From Pseudochelatococcus lubricantis (GTDB lineage: Bacteria > Pseudomonadota > Alphaproteobacteria > Rhizobiales > Beijerinckiaceae), in contig NZ_JBHLXC010000010.1 in NCBI RefSeq assembly GCF_042432495.1, positions 1 through 64,000 on the forward strand: 64,000 bases of DNA. The letters run 5' to 3'. Both the position numbers and the translations under genes were made by a program. The notes below the pieces were generated by a model. It searched no databases, was not told where the DNA came from, and saw only the letters and a list, made by a program, of their open reading frames with translations. This document shows positions 1 to 7,619 of this stretch, piece after piece. The number at the start of each line of letters is the position of its first letter. Within the stretch, counting starts at the first letter, position 1.

Positions 1-114
1 TCCATGGAAGTGCACCTGATCGTTCCGATCGCGATGGAAGAGAAGCTTCGCTTCGCTATCCGCGAAGGCGGCCGTACCGTCGGCGCCGGCGTCGTCGCCG
101 AAATCATCGAGTGA
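1..114 (+). CDS. tuf: Elongation factor Tu, C-terminal end (5' truncated by window edge)
   Basis: The first 37 codons in frame 1 read as the end of EF-Tu domain 3. They contain the family's closing motif (VHLIVPIAMEEKLRFAIREG, then GRTVGAGVV) and end IIE before TGA. EF-Tu carries aminoacyl-tRNA to the ribosome as a GTP complex. Its place directly before rpsJ matches the str-S10 junction of alphaproteobacteria. The rest of the gene lies upstream of the window. Confidence 0.96.
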   Translation, partial: SMEVHLIVPIAMEEKLRFAIREGGRTVGAGVVAEIIE

Positions 115-191
115 TTTGTTTGCCGTGGATGCTGGCCTGACGGCCTGCGTTCGTCAATAGAGCTGTTCGCAGTTCTAAAACGTTTGTTAAT

Positions 192-235
192 GCATCAAAT
201 TTTCCGGAAAGTAAGTATACTTTCCGGTTTGATGC
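192..235 (+). promoter_or_regulatory. Large two-tier stem-loop between tuf and rpsJ
   Basis: Positions 204-213 and 218-227 are perfect 10-bp inverted arms (CCGGAAAGTA / TACTTTCCGG) around the loop AGTA. Outside them, 192-199 (GCATCAAA) pairs perfectly with 228-235 (TTTGATGC), leaving a bulge of four T at 200-203. No T-run follows, so it does not look like an ordinary intrinsic terminator. It could be an RNA processing site, an attenuator, or an operator for the S10 operon. The structure is seen; the role is inferred. Confidence 0.6.
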
Positions 236-265
236 TCTAGCCGGGATCGGCCTGAGGTTTCTGTC

Positions 266-574
266 ATGACTGGTCAGAATATCCGCATTCGCCTGAAGGC
301 GTTCGATCATCGCGTGCTGGATGCGTCCACGCTCGAGATCGTTTCGACCGCGAAAAGGACGGGTGCGAAGGTGCGGGGTCCGATCCCGCTGCCTACTCGT
401 ATCAAGAAGTTTACTGTGAACCGTTCGCCGCACATCGACAAGAAGTCGCGCGAACAGTTCGAGATGCGCACTCACCTGCGCGTTCTCGACATCGTTGAAC
501 CCACACCGCAGACGGTCGACGCGCTGATGAAGCTCGATCTGGCTGCTGGTGTTGACGTGGAAATCAGGCTCTGA
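266..574 (+). CDS. rpsJ: 30S ribosomal protein S10 (uS10)
   Basis: The product is 102 residues, the normal S10 length. It starts MTGQNIRIRLKAFDHRVLD and carries the conserved RTHLRVLDI stretch before the C-terminus. S10 sits in the 30S head and, as NusE, also takes part in transcription antitermination. The start is supported by GAGG at 254-257, eight bases upstream. It opens the S10 block, about 150 bases after tuf, and that gap holds the stem-loop at 192-235. Nothing in the coding sequence is unusual. Confidence 0.98.
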   Translation: MTGQNIRIRLKAFDHRVLDASTLEIVSTAKRTGAKVRGPIPLPTRIKKFTVNRSPHIDKKSREQFEMRTHLRVLDIVEPTPQTVDALMKLDLAAGVDVEIRL

Positions 575-624
575 CTTTCCCGGCGGGGAAGGTCAGGCTC
601 AGGAACGCCCTGGAGGATATGCTC

Positions 625-1344
625 ATGCGCTCCGGCGTCATCGCACAAAAGGTCGGGATGACTCGCATTTTTACTGATGCGGGTGAGCATATCCCGGTGA
701 CTGTTCTGAAGGTAGACAACTGCCAGGTTGTCGCGCACCGGACGGTCGAAAAGAACGGTTACACCGCGCTGCAGGTCGGCGTCGGTCTGGCCAAGGTCAA
801 GAATGTCTCGAAGGCTGAGCGCGGCCATTACGCCATCGCCCAGGTCGAGCCGAAGAAGAAGCTTGCGGAGTTCCGCGTCGATCCGGGTCAGGAGATTCCG
901 GTCGGTGCGGAAATCACGGTCGATCACTTTGTTCCCGGCCAGTTCGTGGACGTGACAGGTGTGAGCACCGGTAAGGGTTTCGCGGGCGGCATGAAGCGGT
1001 GGAACTTCGGCGGGTTGCGGGCCACACACGGCGTGTCGGTCTCGCACCGTTCGATCGGTTCGACCGGTGGCCGTCAGGACCCGGGCAAGACCTTCAAGAA
1101 CAAGAAGATGCCGGGCCACCTCGGTGTCGAGCGCGTGACCACGCAGAACCTGCGTGTCGTCCAGACGGACGTCGAGCGCGGCCTCATTCTGGTGGAAGGC
1201 GCAGTGCCGGGAGTTGCCGGTGGCTGGATCACGGTTCGCGATGCTGTGAAGCGCGTGCTTCCCAAGGAAGCACCGCAGCCGGGCAGCTTCCGGGAGCGTC
1301 AGGCTGGGACGGCGGCTGCGGAAGAGCAGGAGAGCGCGGAATGA
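625..1344 (+). CDS. rplC: 50S ribosomal protein L3 (uL3)
   Basis: This is a 239-residue L3, an early-binding 23S rRNA protein near the peptidyl transferase centre. The start MRSGVIAQKVGMTRIF is typical. An in-frame ATG at 619 is less likely because GGAGG at 612-616 leaves only two bases before it and eight before 625. The central segment with GVSVSHRSIGSTGGRQDPG is the conserved loop that reaches into the ribosome core and contains the glutamine that is methylated by PrmB in many bacteria. The stop overlaps the rplD start as ATGA. Confidence 0.97.
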   Translation: MRSGVIAQKVGMTRIFTDAGEHIPVTVLKVDNCQVVAHRTVEKNGYTALQVGVGLAKVKNVSKAERGHYAIAQVEPKKKLAEFRVDPGQEIPVGAEITVDHFVPGQFVDVTGVSTGKGFAGGMKRWNFGGLRATHGVSVSHRSIGSTGGRQDPGKTFKNKKMPGHLGVERVTTQNLRVVQTDVERGLILVEGAVPGVAGGWITVRDAVKRVLPKEAPQPGSFRERQAGTAAAEEQESAE

Positions 1345-1961
1345 AGCTCGACGTGACTACGCTCGACGGCGGCAATGCCGGCGCGATCGAGCTTGATGAA
1401 GCCATCTTCGGCCTGGAGCCGCGCGCTGATCTCATCCAGCGTTACGTGCGTTGGCAGCTTGCCGCGCGCCAGGCTGGCACGCACAAGTCGCTTGGCCGGT
1501 CGGAAATCGCCCGCACGGGCAAGAAAGTCTACCGCCAGAAGGGCACCGGCGGCGCGCGTCACGGCTCTGCCCGTGCGCCGCAGTACCGCGGTGGCGGCAA
1601 GGCTTTTGGACCGGTGGTGCGCAGCCATGCGCATGACCTGCCCAAGAAGGTGCGCCAGCTCGCGCTCAAGCATGCGCTGTCCGCCAAGGCTCGCGCTCAG
1701 ACGCTGATCGTCCTCGACGATGCGCGCGCGGTGGAGCCGAAGACCAAGGCGCTGAAGGAGCAGTTCGGCAAGCTCGGACTGTCGAACGCTCTCGTGATCG
1801 GCGGAACGGAGATCGATACGAATTTCCGTCTCGCTGCCCGTAACATTCCGAACGTGGACGTCCTGCCTGTGCAGGGCATCAACGTCTATGACATCCTGCG
1901 GCGGGACACGCTTGTTCTGACGAAGGCCGCCGTGGACGCGCTGGAGGCGCGCTTCAAATGA
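1341..1961 (+). CDS. rplD: 50S ribosomal protein L4 (uL4)
   Basis: The product has 206 residues, as usual for L4. The KKVYRQKGTGGARHG loop extends into the exit tunnel, and the C-terminal Rossmann-like part ends with the VLTKAAVDALE helix. The frame is open far upstream, but ATG 1341 is the real start: it overlaps the rplC stop (ATGA) and gives the family N-terminus MKLDVTTLDG. In Escherichia coli L4 also represses its own operon. No comparable target is recognisable here. Confidence 0.97.
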   Translation: MKLDVTTLDGGNAGAIELDEAIFGLEPRADLIQRYVRWQLAARQAGTHKSLGRSEIARTGKKVYRQKGTGGARHGSARAPQYRGGGKAFGPVVRSHAHDLPKKVRQLALKHALSAKARAQTLIVLDDARAVEPKTKALKEQFGKLGLSNALVIGGTEIDTNFRLAARNIPNVDVLPVQGINVYDILRRDTLVLTKAAVDALEARFK

Positions 1962-2254
1962 GTATTGACCCGCGCCACTATGATGTGATCGTCGGCCCTG
2001 TCATCACCGAAAAGGCCACCAACCTTTCGGAACAGAACAAGGTCGTGTTCAAAGTCGCCAAGACGGCGACGAAGCCGCAGATCAAGACGGCCGTCGAGAA
2101 GCTGTTCGACGTCAAGGTCGAGAGCGTGAACACGCTCGTGACCAAGGGCAAGACGAAGCGCTTCAAGGGCGTTCTGGGTCAGCGGTCCGACGTCAAGAAA
2201 GCTGTCGTGACTCTTGCAGAGGGTCATAACATCGATGTGACGACAGGCCTGTGA
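1958..2254 (+). CDS. rplW: 50S ribosomal protein L23 (uL23)
   Basis: This is a 98-residue L23 starting MSIDPRHYDVIVGPVITEKA, with the conserved VNTLVTKGKTKRF segment. L23 lies at the tunnel exit and is the docking site for trigger factor and the signal recognition particle. Its ATG overlaps the rplD stop, so translation is probably coupled. The alphaproteobacterial N-terminal extension before the DVIVGPVITEK core is present. Confidence 0.97.
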   Translation: MSIDPRHYDVIVGPVITEKATNLSEQNKVVFKVAKTATKPQIKTAVEKLFDVKVESVNTLVTKGKTKRFKGVLGQRSDVKKAVVTLAEGHNIDVTTGL

Positions 2255-2275
2255 AGCTGGTGAAGGAGTGAACCG

Positions 2276-3115
2276 ATGGCTTTGAAGCATTTCAAACCGG
2301 TTACGCCGAGCCAGCGCCAGCTGGTGATCGTCGACCGGACCGGGCTGCACCGCGGCGCGCCGGAGAAGGCGTTGACCGTGGGCCTGCCCAGCAAGGGCGG
2401 GCGTAACAACAACGGACGTATCACGGTGCGTTTCCGTGGCGGCGGGCACAAGCGCAGCTACCGTATCGTCGACTTCAAGCGTCGCGAACGGCTGGGCGAG
2501 GTCGCGACCGTCGAGCGTATCGAGTACGATCCGAACCGCAGCGCGTTTATCGCGTTGCTGGCGTTTCCGGATGGCGGCAAGTCCTACATCCTCGCGCCGC
2601 AGCGTCTGAACGCCGGCGATTCGGTGACCTCGGGCGAGCAAGCCGACATCAAGCCCGGCAATGCCCTGCCTCTGGCGAGCATTCCGGTCGGTACGATCGT
2701 GCACAACGTCGAACTGAAGATCGGCAAGGGCGGCACGATCGCCCGCTCGGCGGGCGCCTATGCGCAGATCGTGGGTCGCGACCAGGGTTATGTGATCCTG
2801 CGTCTCAACTCGGGCGAGCAGCGTCTCGTTCATGGCCAGTGCTTTGCGACCGTTGGTGCGGTCTCGAACCCTGACCATTCGAACACCAACAAGGGTAAGG
2901 CCGGCCGTTCGCGTTGGCTGGGTCGCCGGCCGCACAACCGCGGTGTAACGATGAACCCGATCGACCATCCGCACGGCGGTGGTGAAGGGCGTACGTCGGG
3001 TGGTCGTCATCCGGTCACGCCGTGGGGCAAGCCGACGAAGGGTAAGAAGACCCGTTCCAACAAGCGGACGGATACCTTCATTGTCTCCAGCCGCCACACG
3101 AAGAAGAAGAGGTAA
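2276..3115 (+). CDS. rplB: 50S ribosomal protein L2 (uL2)
   Basis: The product has 279 residues. It carries the RNA-binding fold and the C-terminal MNPIDHPHGGGEGR loop, whose histidine region lies next to the peptidyl transferase centre. L2 is needed for subunit joining. AAGGAG at 2263-2268 gives seven bases to the ATG. The lysine/arginine-rich C-terminus ending HTKKKR is normal. The gene follows rplW by 21 bases. Confidence 0.98.
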   Translation: MALKHFKPVTPSQRQLVIVDRTGLHRGAPEKALTVGLPSKGGRNNNGRITVRFRGGGHKRSYRIVDFKRRERLGEVATVERIEYDPNRSAFIALLAFPDGGKSYILAPQRLNAGDSVTSGEQADIKPGNALPLASIPVGTIVHNVELKIGKGGTIARSAGAYAQIVGRDQGYVILRLNSGEQRLVHGQCFATVGAVSNPDHSNTNKGKAGRSRWLGRRPHNRGVTMNPIDHPHGGGEGRTSGGRHPVTPWGKPTKGKKTRSNKRTDTFIVSSRHTKKKR

Positions 3116-3125
3116 GGGGCGCGCA

Positions 3126-3404
3126 ATGGCACGTTCTACTTGGAAAGGTCCGTTCGTTGACGGCTATGTCCTCAAGAAGGCCGAGGCCGCGCGTGCTTCC
3201 GGCCGTTCGGAGGTGATCAAGATCTGGAGCCGTCGCTCCACGATCCTGCCTCACTTCGTAGGATTGACGTTCGGCGTCTATAACGGTCAGAAGCACATTC
3301 CGGTTGCGGTCTCCGAGGAGATGGTCGGTCACAAGTTCGGCGAATTCTCGCCGACGCGGACTTTCCACGGGCACGCGGCCGACAAGAAAGCGAAGAGGAG
3401 ATAA
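3126..3404 (+). CDS. rpsS: 30S ribosomal protein S19 (uS19)
   Basis: This is a 92-residue S19, a 30S head protein that pairs with S13 and contacts the A-site finger bridge. The N-terminus MARSTWKGPFVD and the core IKIWSRRSTILPHFVG with HKFGEFSPTRTF are diagnostic. The frame is open upstream inside rplB, but ATG 3126 gives the family start and follows GGGG just after the rplB stop. Confidence 0.97.
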   Translation: MARSTWKGPFVDGYVLKKAEAARASGRSEVIKIWSRRSTILPHFVGLTFGVYNGQKHIPVAVSEEMVGHKFGEFSPTRTFHGHAADKKAKRR

Positions 3405-3407
3405 GCC

Positions 3408-3788
3408 ATGGGTAAGGCATCTGCTCCCCGCGCGCTGAAGGACAATGAAGCGAAGGCGGTGGCGCGCAACCTGCGCGTCTCGCCCCAGAAGCTCAATCTG
3501 GTTGCGCAGCTGATCCGCGGCAAGCGGGTGGAGAGGGCTCTGGCCGATCTCCAGTTCAGCCGCAAGCGTATCGCCGTCGACGTCCGCAAGGCGCTCGAGA
3601 GCGCTATCGCCAATGCCGAGAACAACCACGACCTCGATGTGGACGATCTGGTCGTCGCCGAGGCCTTCGTTGGCAAGGGTCTTGTCATGAAGCGGTTCCA
3701 CGCACGTGCCCGCGGTCGCGGCGCGCGTATTGAAAAGCCGTTCTCGCACCTGACGATCGTGGTGCGCGAAGTCGCTGCAGAGGCTTGA
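3408..3788 (+). CDS. rplV: 50S ribosomal protein L22 (uL22)
   Basis: This is a 126-residue L22 whose beta-hairpin lines the peptide exit tunnel at the constriction where macrolides bind. The conserved LRVSPQKLNLVAQLIRGK and the hairpin region ending RARGRGARIEKPFSHLTIVV are present. GAGGAG at 3395-3400 supports the start. Three bases separate it from rpsS. Confidence 0.97.
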   Translation: MGKASAPRALKDNEAKAVARNLRVSPQKLNLVAQLIRGKRVERALADLQFSRKRIAVDVRKALESAIANAENNHDLDVDDLVVAEAFVGKGLVMKRFHARARGRGARIEKPFSHLTIVVREVAAEA

Positions 3789-3798
3789 GGAGGAGACG

Positions 3799-4509
3799 AT
3801 GGGTCAGAAGGTCAATCCGGTCGGCCTGCGTCTCGGTATCAACCGGACGTGGGACTCCCGCTGGTTCGCAGGCAAGGGCGAGTACGGCCGCCTGCTGCAT
3901 GAGGATATCGCGATCCGCGAGGCGCTGCTGAAGCAGCTCAAGCAGGCGGCGGTGTCGCGTATCGTTATCGAGCGTCCGCACCGCAAGGCACGGGTGACGA
4001 TCTACTCGGCGCGTCCGGGTGTCGTCATCGGCAAGAAGGGCGCCGACATCGAGAAGCTGCGCAAGACGGTTTCGAAGCTGACGAGCGCCGAAGTGAGCAT
4101 CAACATCATCGAGGTGCGCAAGCCCGAGACCGATGCGACTCTCGTTGCGGATTCGATCGCTCAGCAGCTTGAGCGGCGTGTGGCATTTCGTCGCGCCATG
4201 AAGCGCGCGGTGCAGTCGGCGATCCGTCTGGGCGCCGAAGGCATTCGTATCAACTGCTCGGGACGCCTCGGCGGCGCCGAGATCGCGCGTCTCGAGTGGT
4301 ATCGTGAAGGCCGGGTGCCGTTGCACACCTTGCGCGCTGACATCGATTATGGTACAGCCACCGCCTTCACGACATACGGTACGTGCGGAATCAAGGTCTG
4401 GATCTTCAAGGGCGAGATCCTGGAACACGACCCCTCGGCCCAGGACAAGCGGCTGGCGGAAGAGAGTGGCGGTCAGCGCTCTCACGGCCGTCGCGATTCC
4501 GCGGCTTGA
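3799..4509 (+). CDS. rpsC: 30S ribosomal protein S3 (uS3)
   Basis: This is a 236-residue S3. It starts MGQKVNPVGLRLGINRTWDS, has a KH domain containing RPGVVIGKKGADIEKL and a C-terminal domain with INCSGRLGGAEIAR. S3 forms part of the mRNA entry tunnel and helicase centre of the 30S subunit. A GAGGAGGAG run straddles the rplV stop and serves as a strong ribosome binding site. Confidence 0.98.
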   Translation: MGQKVNPVGLRLGINRTWDSRWFAGKGEYGRLLHEDIAIREALLKQLKQAAVSRIVIERPHRKARVTIYSARPGVVIGKKGADIEKLRKTVSKLTSAEVSINIIEVRKPETDATLVADSIAQQLERRVAFRRAMKRAVQSAIRLGAEGIRINCSGRLGGAEIARLEWYREGRVPLHTLRADIDYGTATAFTTYGTCGIKVWIFKGEILEHDPSAQDKRLAEESGGQRSHGRRDSAA

Positions 4510-4528
4510 GGAGCGGGAGTAAGGATAA

Positions 4529-4942
4529 ATGCTTCAGCCCAAGAGGACGAAGTTTCGTAAGCAGTTCAAGGGCCGTATTCACGGAGAGGCCAAGGGCGGC
4601 ACCGATCTGAATTTCGGTGAGTTCGGTCTCAAGGCTCTTGAACCCGAGCGGGTGACGGCGCGCCAGATCGAAGCCGCCCGCCGTGCCATTACGCGCCAGA
4701 TGAAGCGTCAGGGCCGCGTGTGGATTCGCGTTTTCCCGGATGTTCCGGTTTCGGACAAGCCGGCGGAAGTGCGCATGGGTAAAGGTAAGGGCTCGCCCGA
4801 TTACTGGGCGTGCCGTGTTAAGCCGGGTCGCGTGATGTTCGAGCTGGCTGGCGTCAACGAGGAGATCGCCCGTGAGGCGCTTCGCCTCGGCGCCGCCAAG
4901 CTGCCGATCAAGACGCGGTTCGTTCAGCGTATCGCCGAGTAA
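4529..4942 (+). CDS. rplP: 50S ribosomal protein L16 (uL16)
   Basis: This is a 137-residue L16, starting MLQPKRTKFRKQFKGR, with the conserved ITRQMKRQGRVWIRVFPD and MGKGKGSPDYW segments. It sits near the A site and helps position tRNA. GGGAG at 4515-4519 lies nine bases before the ATG, and AAGGA at 4521-4525 overlaps the spacer. Confidence 0.97.
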   Translation: MLQPKRTKFRKQFKGRIHGEAKGGTDLNFGEFGLKALEPERVTARQIEAARRAITRQMKRQGRVWIRVFPDVPVSDKPAEVRMGKGKGSPDYWACRVKPGRVMFELAGVNEEIAREALRLGAAKLPIKTRFVQRIAE

Positions 4943-4953
4943 GGGAGGGCGAC

Positions 4954-5169
4954 ATGACATCGAAGCAGAGGCTCTCCGACCTCAAGGCATTGTCGGTGGA
5001 CCAGCTTCAGGATGAGCTTGTGAAGCTCAAGAAGGAGCAGTTCAACCTGCGTTTTCAGCGCGCCACCGGGCAGCTCGAGAACACGGGTCGCGTGAGGGAA
5101 GTGCGTCGCGATATCGCGCGCGTGAAGACGTTCCAGCAGGCGAAGCTCGCCGGTGCGGCTAAGGCTTGA
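4954..5169 (+). CDS. rpmC: 50S ribosomal protein L29 (uL29)
   Basis: This is a 71-residue L29, slightly longer than the common 60-67 residues because of an alanine-rich tail (LAGAAKA). It has the two-helix pattern with LKKEQFNLRFQRATGQLEN and the VRRDIARVKT motif. L29 lies at the tunnel exit next to L23. GGGAGGG just before the ATG is the binding site. Eleven bases separate it from rplP. Confidence 0.95.
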   Translation: MTSKQRLSDLKALSVDQLQDELVKLKKEQFNLRFQRATGQLENTGRVREVRRDIARVKTFQQAKLAGAAKA

Positions 5170-5179
5170 GGAGACGGCG

Positions 5180-5431
5180 GTGCCGAAACGTATTTTGCAG
5201 GGCGTTGTCGTTAGCGACAAGCAGGACAAGACGGTCGTGGTCAAGGTGGAGCGTCGTTTCACGCATCCGCTGCTGAAGAAGACTGTCCGGCGGACGAAGA
5301 ACTACCACGCGCACGACGAGGCGAACCAGTTCAAGGTCGGCGACACGGTATGGATTGAGGAATCCCGTCCGCTGTCGCGGCTGAAGTCGTGGGTGGTTGT
5401 GCAGGAATCGCAGAGCGGTTCCGGGGCGTAA
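5180..5431 (+). CDS. rpsQ: 30S ribosomal protein S17 (uS17)
   Basis: This is an 83-residue S17 with an OB fold that binds 16S rRNA early in assembly. I chose GTG 5180 because it gives the family start MPKRILQGVVVSDKQDKT. The GAGGAG that overlaps the rpmC stop fits this codon, and the in-frame ATG at 5153 lies inside rpmC. KVERRFTHPLLKKTVRRTK is the conserved RNA-binding segment. Confidence 0.95.
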   Translation: MPKRILQGVVVSDKQDKTVVVKVERRFTHPLLKKTVRRTKNYHAHDEANQFKVGDTVWIEESRPLSRLKSWVVVQESQSGSGA

Positions 5432-5538
5432 GTCAAGTTCATCAACAAGGCGAGGGGACCGCAAGATCCCCGTCAGGCGCAGTCCCAGAGGCATTGTCCC
5501 TTGGGGAAACCGTCTGAGACAGAGAAAGGATCTGTGCC
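5432..5538 (+). promoter_or_regulatory. S10/spc junction gap with small stem-loops
   Basis: This 107-base gap is long for this otherwise tight block, and it falls exactly where the S10 and spc operons divide in enterobacteria. It holds a short hairpin (GGGGA 5454-5458 with TCCCC 5467-5471) and further C/G-runs that could pair. A promoter or leader for rplN onward is plausible. No clear -35/-10 pair was recognised. Confidence 0.3.
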
Positions 5539-5907
5539 ATGATCCAGATGCAAACCAATCTCGACGTTGCCGACAACTCCGGCGCGCGTCGCGTCATGTG
5601 CATCAAGGTACTGGGTGGCGCGAAGCGCAAGTATGCCGGCGTCGGCGATATCATCGTCGTGTCCGTGAAAGAGGCCATTCCGCGCGGTCGCGTGAAGAAG
5701 GGCGACGTGATGAAGGCCGTCGTGGTGCGCACGGCGAAGGATATCCGCCGCGCTGACGGTTCGGTCATCCGCTTCGACAACAATGCGGCGGTGCTGATCA
5801 ACAACCAGAAGGAACCGGTCGGCACACGTATCTTCGGGCCGGTTCCGCGCGAGCTGCGCGCCAAGAACCATATGAAGATCATTTCGCTTGCTCCCGAGGT
5901 GCTGTGA
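5539..5907 (+). CDS. rplN: 50S ribosomal protein L14 (uL14)
   Basis: This is a 122-residue L14, starting MIQMQTNLDVADNSGARRV, with the conserved KEAIPRGRVKKGDV and the C-terminal IFGPVPRELR. It binds 23S rRNA at the subunit interface and is the docking site for the silencing factor RsfS. AAAGGA at 5525-5530 gives eight bases to the start. Its TGA shares one base with the rplX ATG. Confidence 0.98.
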   Translation: MIQMQTNLDVADNSGARRVMCIKVLGGAKRKYAGVGDIIVVSVKEAIPRGRVKKGDVMKAVVVRTAKDIRRADGSVIRFDNNAAVLINNQKEPVGTRIFGPVPRELRAKNHMKIISLAPEVL

Positions 5908-6224
5908 TGGCCGCGAAGATCAAGAAGGGCGACAAGGTCGTCGTACTCGCGGGCCGCGACAAGGGTCAGGCCGGCGAGGTTCTGCGCGTGCTTCCCGAAG
6001 AGGGGCGCGCGATCGTTCGTGGCGTCAACATCGTCAAGCGTCACACGCGCCAGTCGGCGACGAGCGAGGGCGGCATCATCTCCAAGGAGGCGCCGCTTCA
6101 TCTGTCCAATCTGGCCGTGGCTGATCCCAAGGACGGCAAGCCGACGCGCGTTGGATTCAGGATTCTGGAAGACGGGCGCAAGGTTCGCTTTGCCAAGCGT
6201 TCGGGGGATGTGATCGATGTCTGA
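5907..6224 (+). CDS. rplX: 50S ribosomal protein L24 (uL24)
   Basis: This is a 105-residue L24, an assembly initiator protein with a KOW motif (KGDKVVVLAGRDKGQAGEV) at the N-terminus. I used ATG 5907, which overlaps the rplN stop by one base. A GTG codon three bases earlier is less likely. The C-terminal VGFRILEDGRKVRFAKRSG is typical of the alphaproteobacterial form. Confidence 0.96.
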   Translation: MAAKIKKGDKVVVLAGRDKGQAGEVLRVLPEEGRAIVRGVNIVKRHTRQSATSEGGIISKEAPLHLSNLAVADPKDGKPTRVGFRILEDGRKVRFAKRSGDVIDV

Positions 6225-6795
6225 GGCAGCTACCGTTGATCTGGGCGCGAATTACGTTCCGCGCCTGCGCAAGCATTACGACGAGGTCGTGCGGGCGAAG
6301 CTGATCGAGGAGTTCGGCTACGAGAACCCCCTCCAGGTCCCGGTGATCGAGAAGGTCGTCATCAATATGGGCGTTGGCGAGTCCGTCAACGACTCCAAGA
6401 AGGCGTCCGTCGCGGCTGGGGATCTGGCGCTCATCGCCGGTCAGAAGCCGGTCATCACCCGGGCCCGCAAGGCAATCGCGACGTTCAAGCTGCGCGAGAA
6501 CATGCCGATCGGCGCAAAAGTGACGCTCCGCAAGGCCCGCATGTACGAGTTCCTTGACCGTCTCGTGACCGTGGCGCTGCCGCGGGTGCGCGACTTCCGT
6601 GGCCTCAATCCGAAGTCGTTTGACGGCCGCGGCAACTACGCGATGGGGCTGAAGGAGCATCTTGTGTTTCCGGAAATCGACTACGACAAGGTCGACCAGC
6701 CGTGGGGCATGGATATCATCGTCGTGACGACGGCGCGCACGGATGCCGAGGCCCGCGCGCTGCTGAAGCACTTCAACTTCCCGTTCCGGCAGTGA
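6217..6795 (+). CDS. rplE: 50S ribosomal protein L5 (uL5)
   Basis: This is a 192-residue L5, which binds 5S rRNA and contacts P-site tRNA. It starts MSEAATVDLGANYVPRLRKHY and carries IEKVVINMGVGE, TRARKAIATFKLRE and GMDIIVVTTART. It overlaps rplX by eight bases. A hairpin (TGAGAGCG at 6793-6800 with CGCTCTCA at 6803-6810) begins at its stop codon. Its job is unknown. Confidence 0.97.
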   Translation: MSEAATVDLGANYVPRLRKHYDEVVRAKLIEEFGYENPLQVPVIEKVVINMGVGESVNDSKKASVAAGDLALIAGQKPVITRARKAIATFKLRENMPIGAKVTLRKARMYEFLDRLVTVALPRVRDFRGLNPKSFDGRGNYAMGLKEHLVFPEIDYDKVDQPWGMDIIVVTTARTDAEARALLKHFNFPFRQ

Positions 6796-6810
6796 GAGCG
6801 TTCGCTCTCA
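6793..6810 (+). promoter_or_regulatory. Inverted repeat at the rplE stop codon
   Basis: The perfect 8-bp arms TGAGAGCG and CGCTCTCA are separated by TT, and the left arm includes the rplE TGA. No T-run follows. It might stabilise the upstream mRNA or slow ribosome reloading before rpsN. The repeat is seen; the function is a guess. Confidence 0.35.
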
Positions 6811-6835
6811 GACGCGGACACCGGAGACAAGACAT

Positions 6836-7141
6836 ATGGCAAAGAAGAGTTCAATCGAAAAGAACAAGCGGCGCGCTGCGCTGGTGAAGCGCTATGCCGC
6901 CAAGCGCGAGGCGCTGCTTGCGATCGCCAACGACGAGGCGCTGCCCATCGAGGAGCGTTTCGAGGCACGCCTCAAGCTTGCAGAGCTGCCGCGCAACTCG
7001 AGCCCGACGCGCATTCGCAATCGGTGCGAGGTCACGGGGCGTCCGCGCGCGTATTACCGCAAGCTGCGCATGTCGCGTATTGCATTGCGGGAACTGGGGT
7101 CGCAGGGCCTCATCCCCGGTCTTGTTAAGTCGAGCTGGTAA
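6836..7141 (+). CDS. rpsN: 30S ribosomal protein S14 (uS14), zinc-independent form
   Basis: This is a 101-residue S14 of the long form without CxxC zinc ligands. It starts MAKKSSIEKNKRR and ends with RNRCEVTGRPRAYYRKL and the helix SRIALRELGSQG. S14 is a late-assembly protein of the 30S head. GGAG at 6823-6826 gives nine bases to the ATG. The short zinc-type paralogue is not in this window. Confidence 0.97.
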   Translation: MAKKSSIEKNKRRAALVKRYAAKREALLAIANDEALPIEERFEARLKLAELPRNSSPTRIRNRCEVTGRPRAYYRKLRMSRIALRELGSQGLIPGLVKSSW

Positions 7142-7155
7142 GGAGGTCGATTAAG

Positions 7156-7554
7156 ATGGCGATCAACGATCCGCTTGGCGATCTGCTCACCCGTATCCGC
7201 AACGCGCAGCTGCGCCGCCGCGGTAAGGTCACGACGCCCGGCTCCAAGCTGCGCGCGCGTGTGCTTGAGGTTCTGCAGGCAGAAGGTTACATTCGCGGTT
7301 TCTCGTCGACGGAGTACGGCAACGGCCGCACCGAGTTTGAGGTGGAACTGAAGTATTTCGACGGCGAACCGGTCATCCGCTCCATCCAGCGCGTGTCAAA
7401 GCCTGGCCGGCGCGTCTACGCATCGGTCGACAAGCTGCCGCGTGTCGCCGATGGCCTTGGTGTCGTTATTCTTTCGACACCAAAGGGGGTCATGGCTGAC
7501 CATACGGCGCGTGAGGCCAACGTGGGCGGCGAAGTGCTCTGCCAGGTGTTCTGA
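7156..7554 (+). CDS. rpsH: 30S ribosomal protein S8 (uS8)
   Basis: This is a 132-residue S8 with the N-terminal DPLGDLLTRIRNAQ and the C-terminal GVMADHTAREANVGGEVLC. It binds the central domain of 16S rRNA, and in E. coli it represses the spc operon. The ribosome binding site AAGGAGGT just after the rpsN stop is a perfect match to the anti-Shine-Dalgarno sequence, with about eight bases to the ATG. Confidence 0.97.
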   Translation: MAINDPLGDLLTRIRNAQLRRRGKVTTPGSKLRARVLEVLQAEGYIRGFSSTEYGNGRTEFEVELKYFDGEPVIRSIQRVSKPGRRVYASVDKLPRVADGLGVVILSTPKGVMADHTAREANVGGEVLCQVF

Positions 7555-7619
7555 GGCCTGCTGTGCAGGGTCTTTGAATTATTTGTCAGGCATGTCAGTG
7601 GGAGCCACGGGAGGCCATT

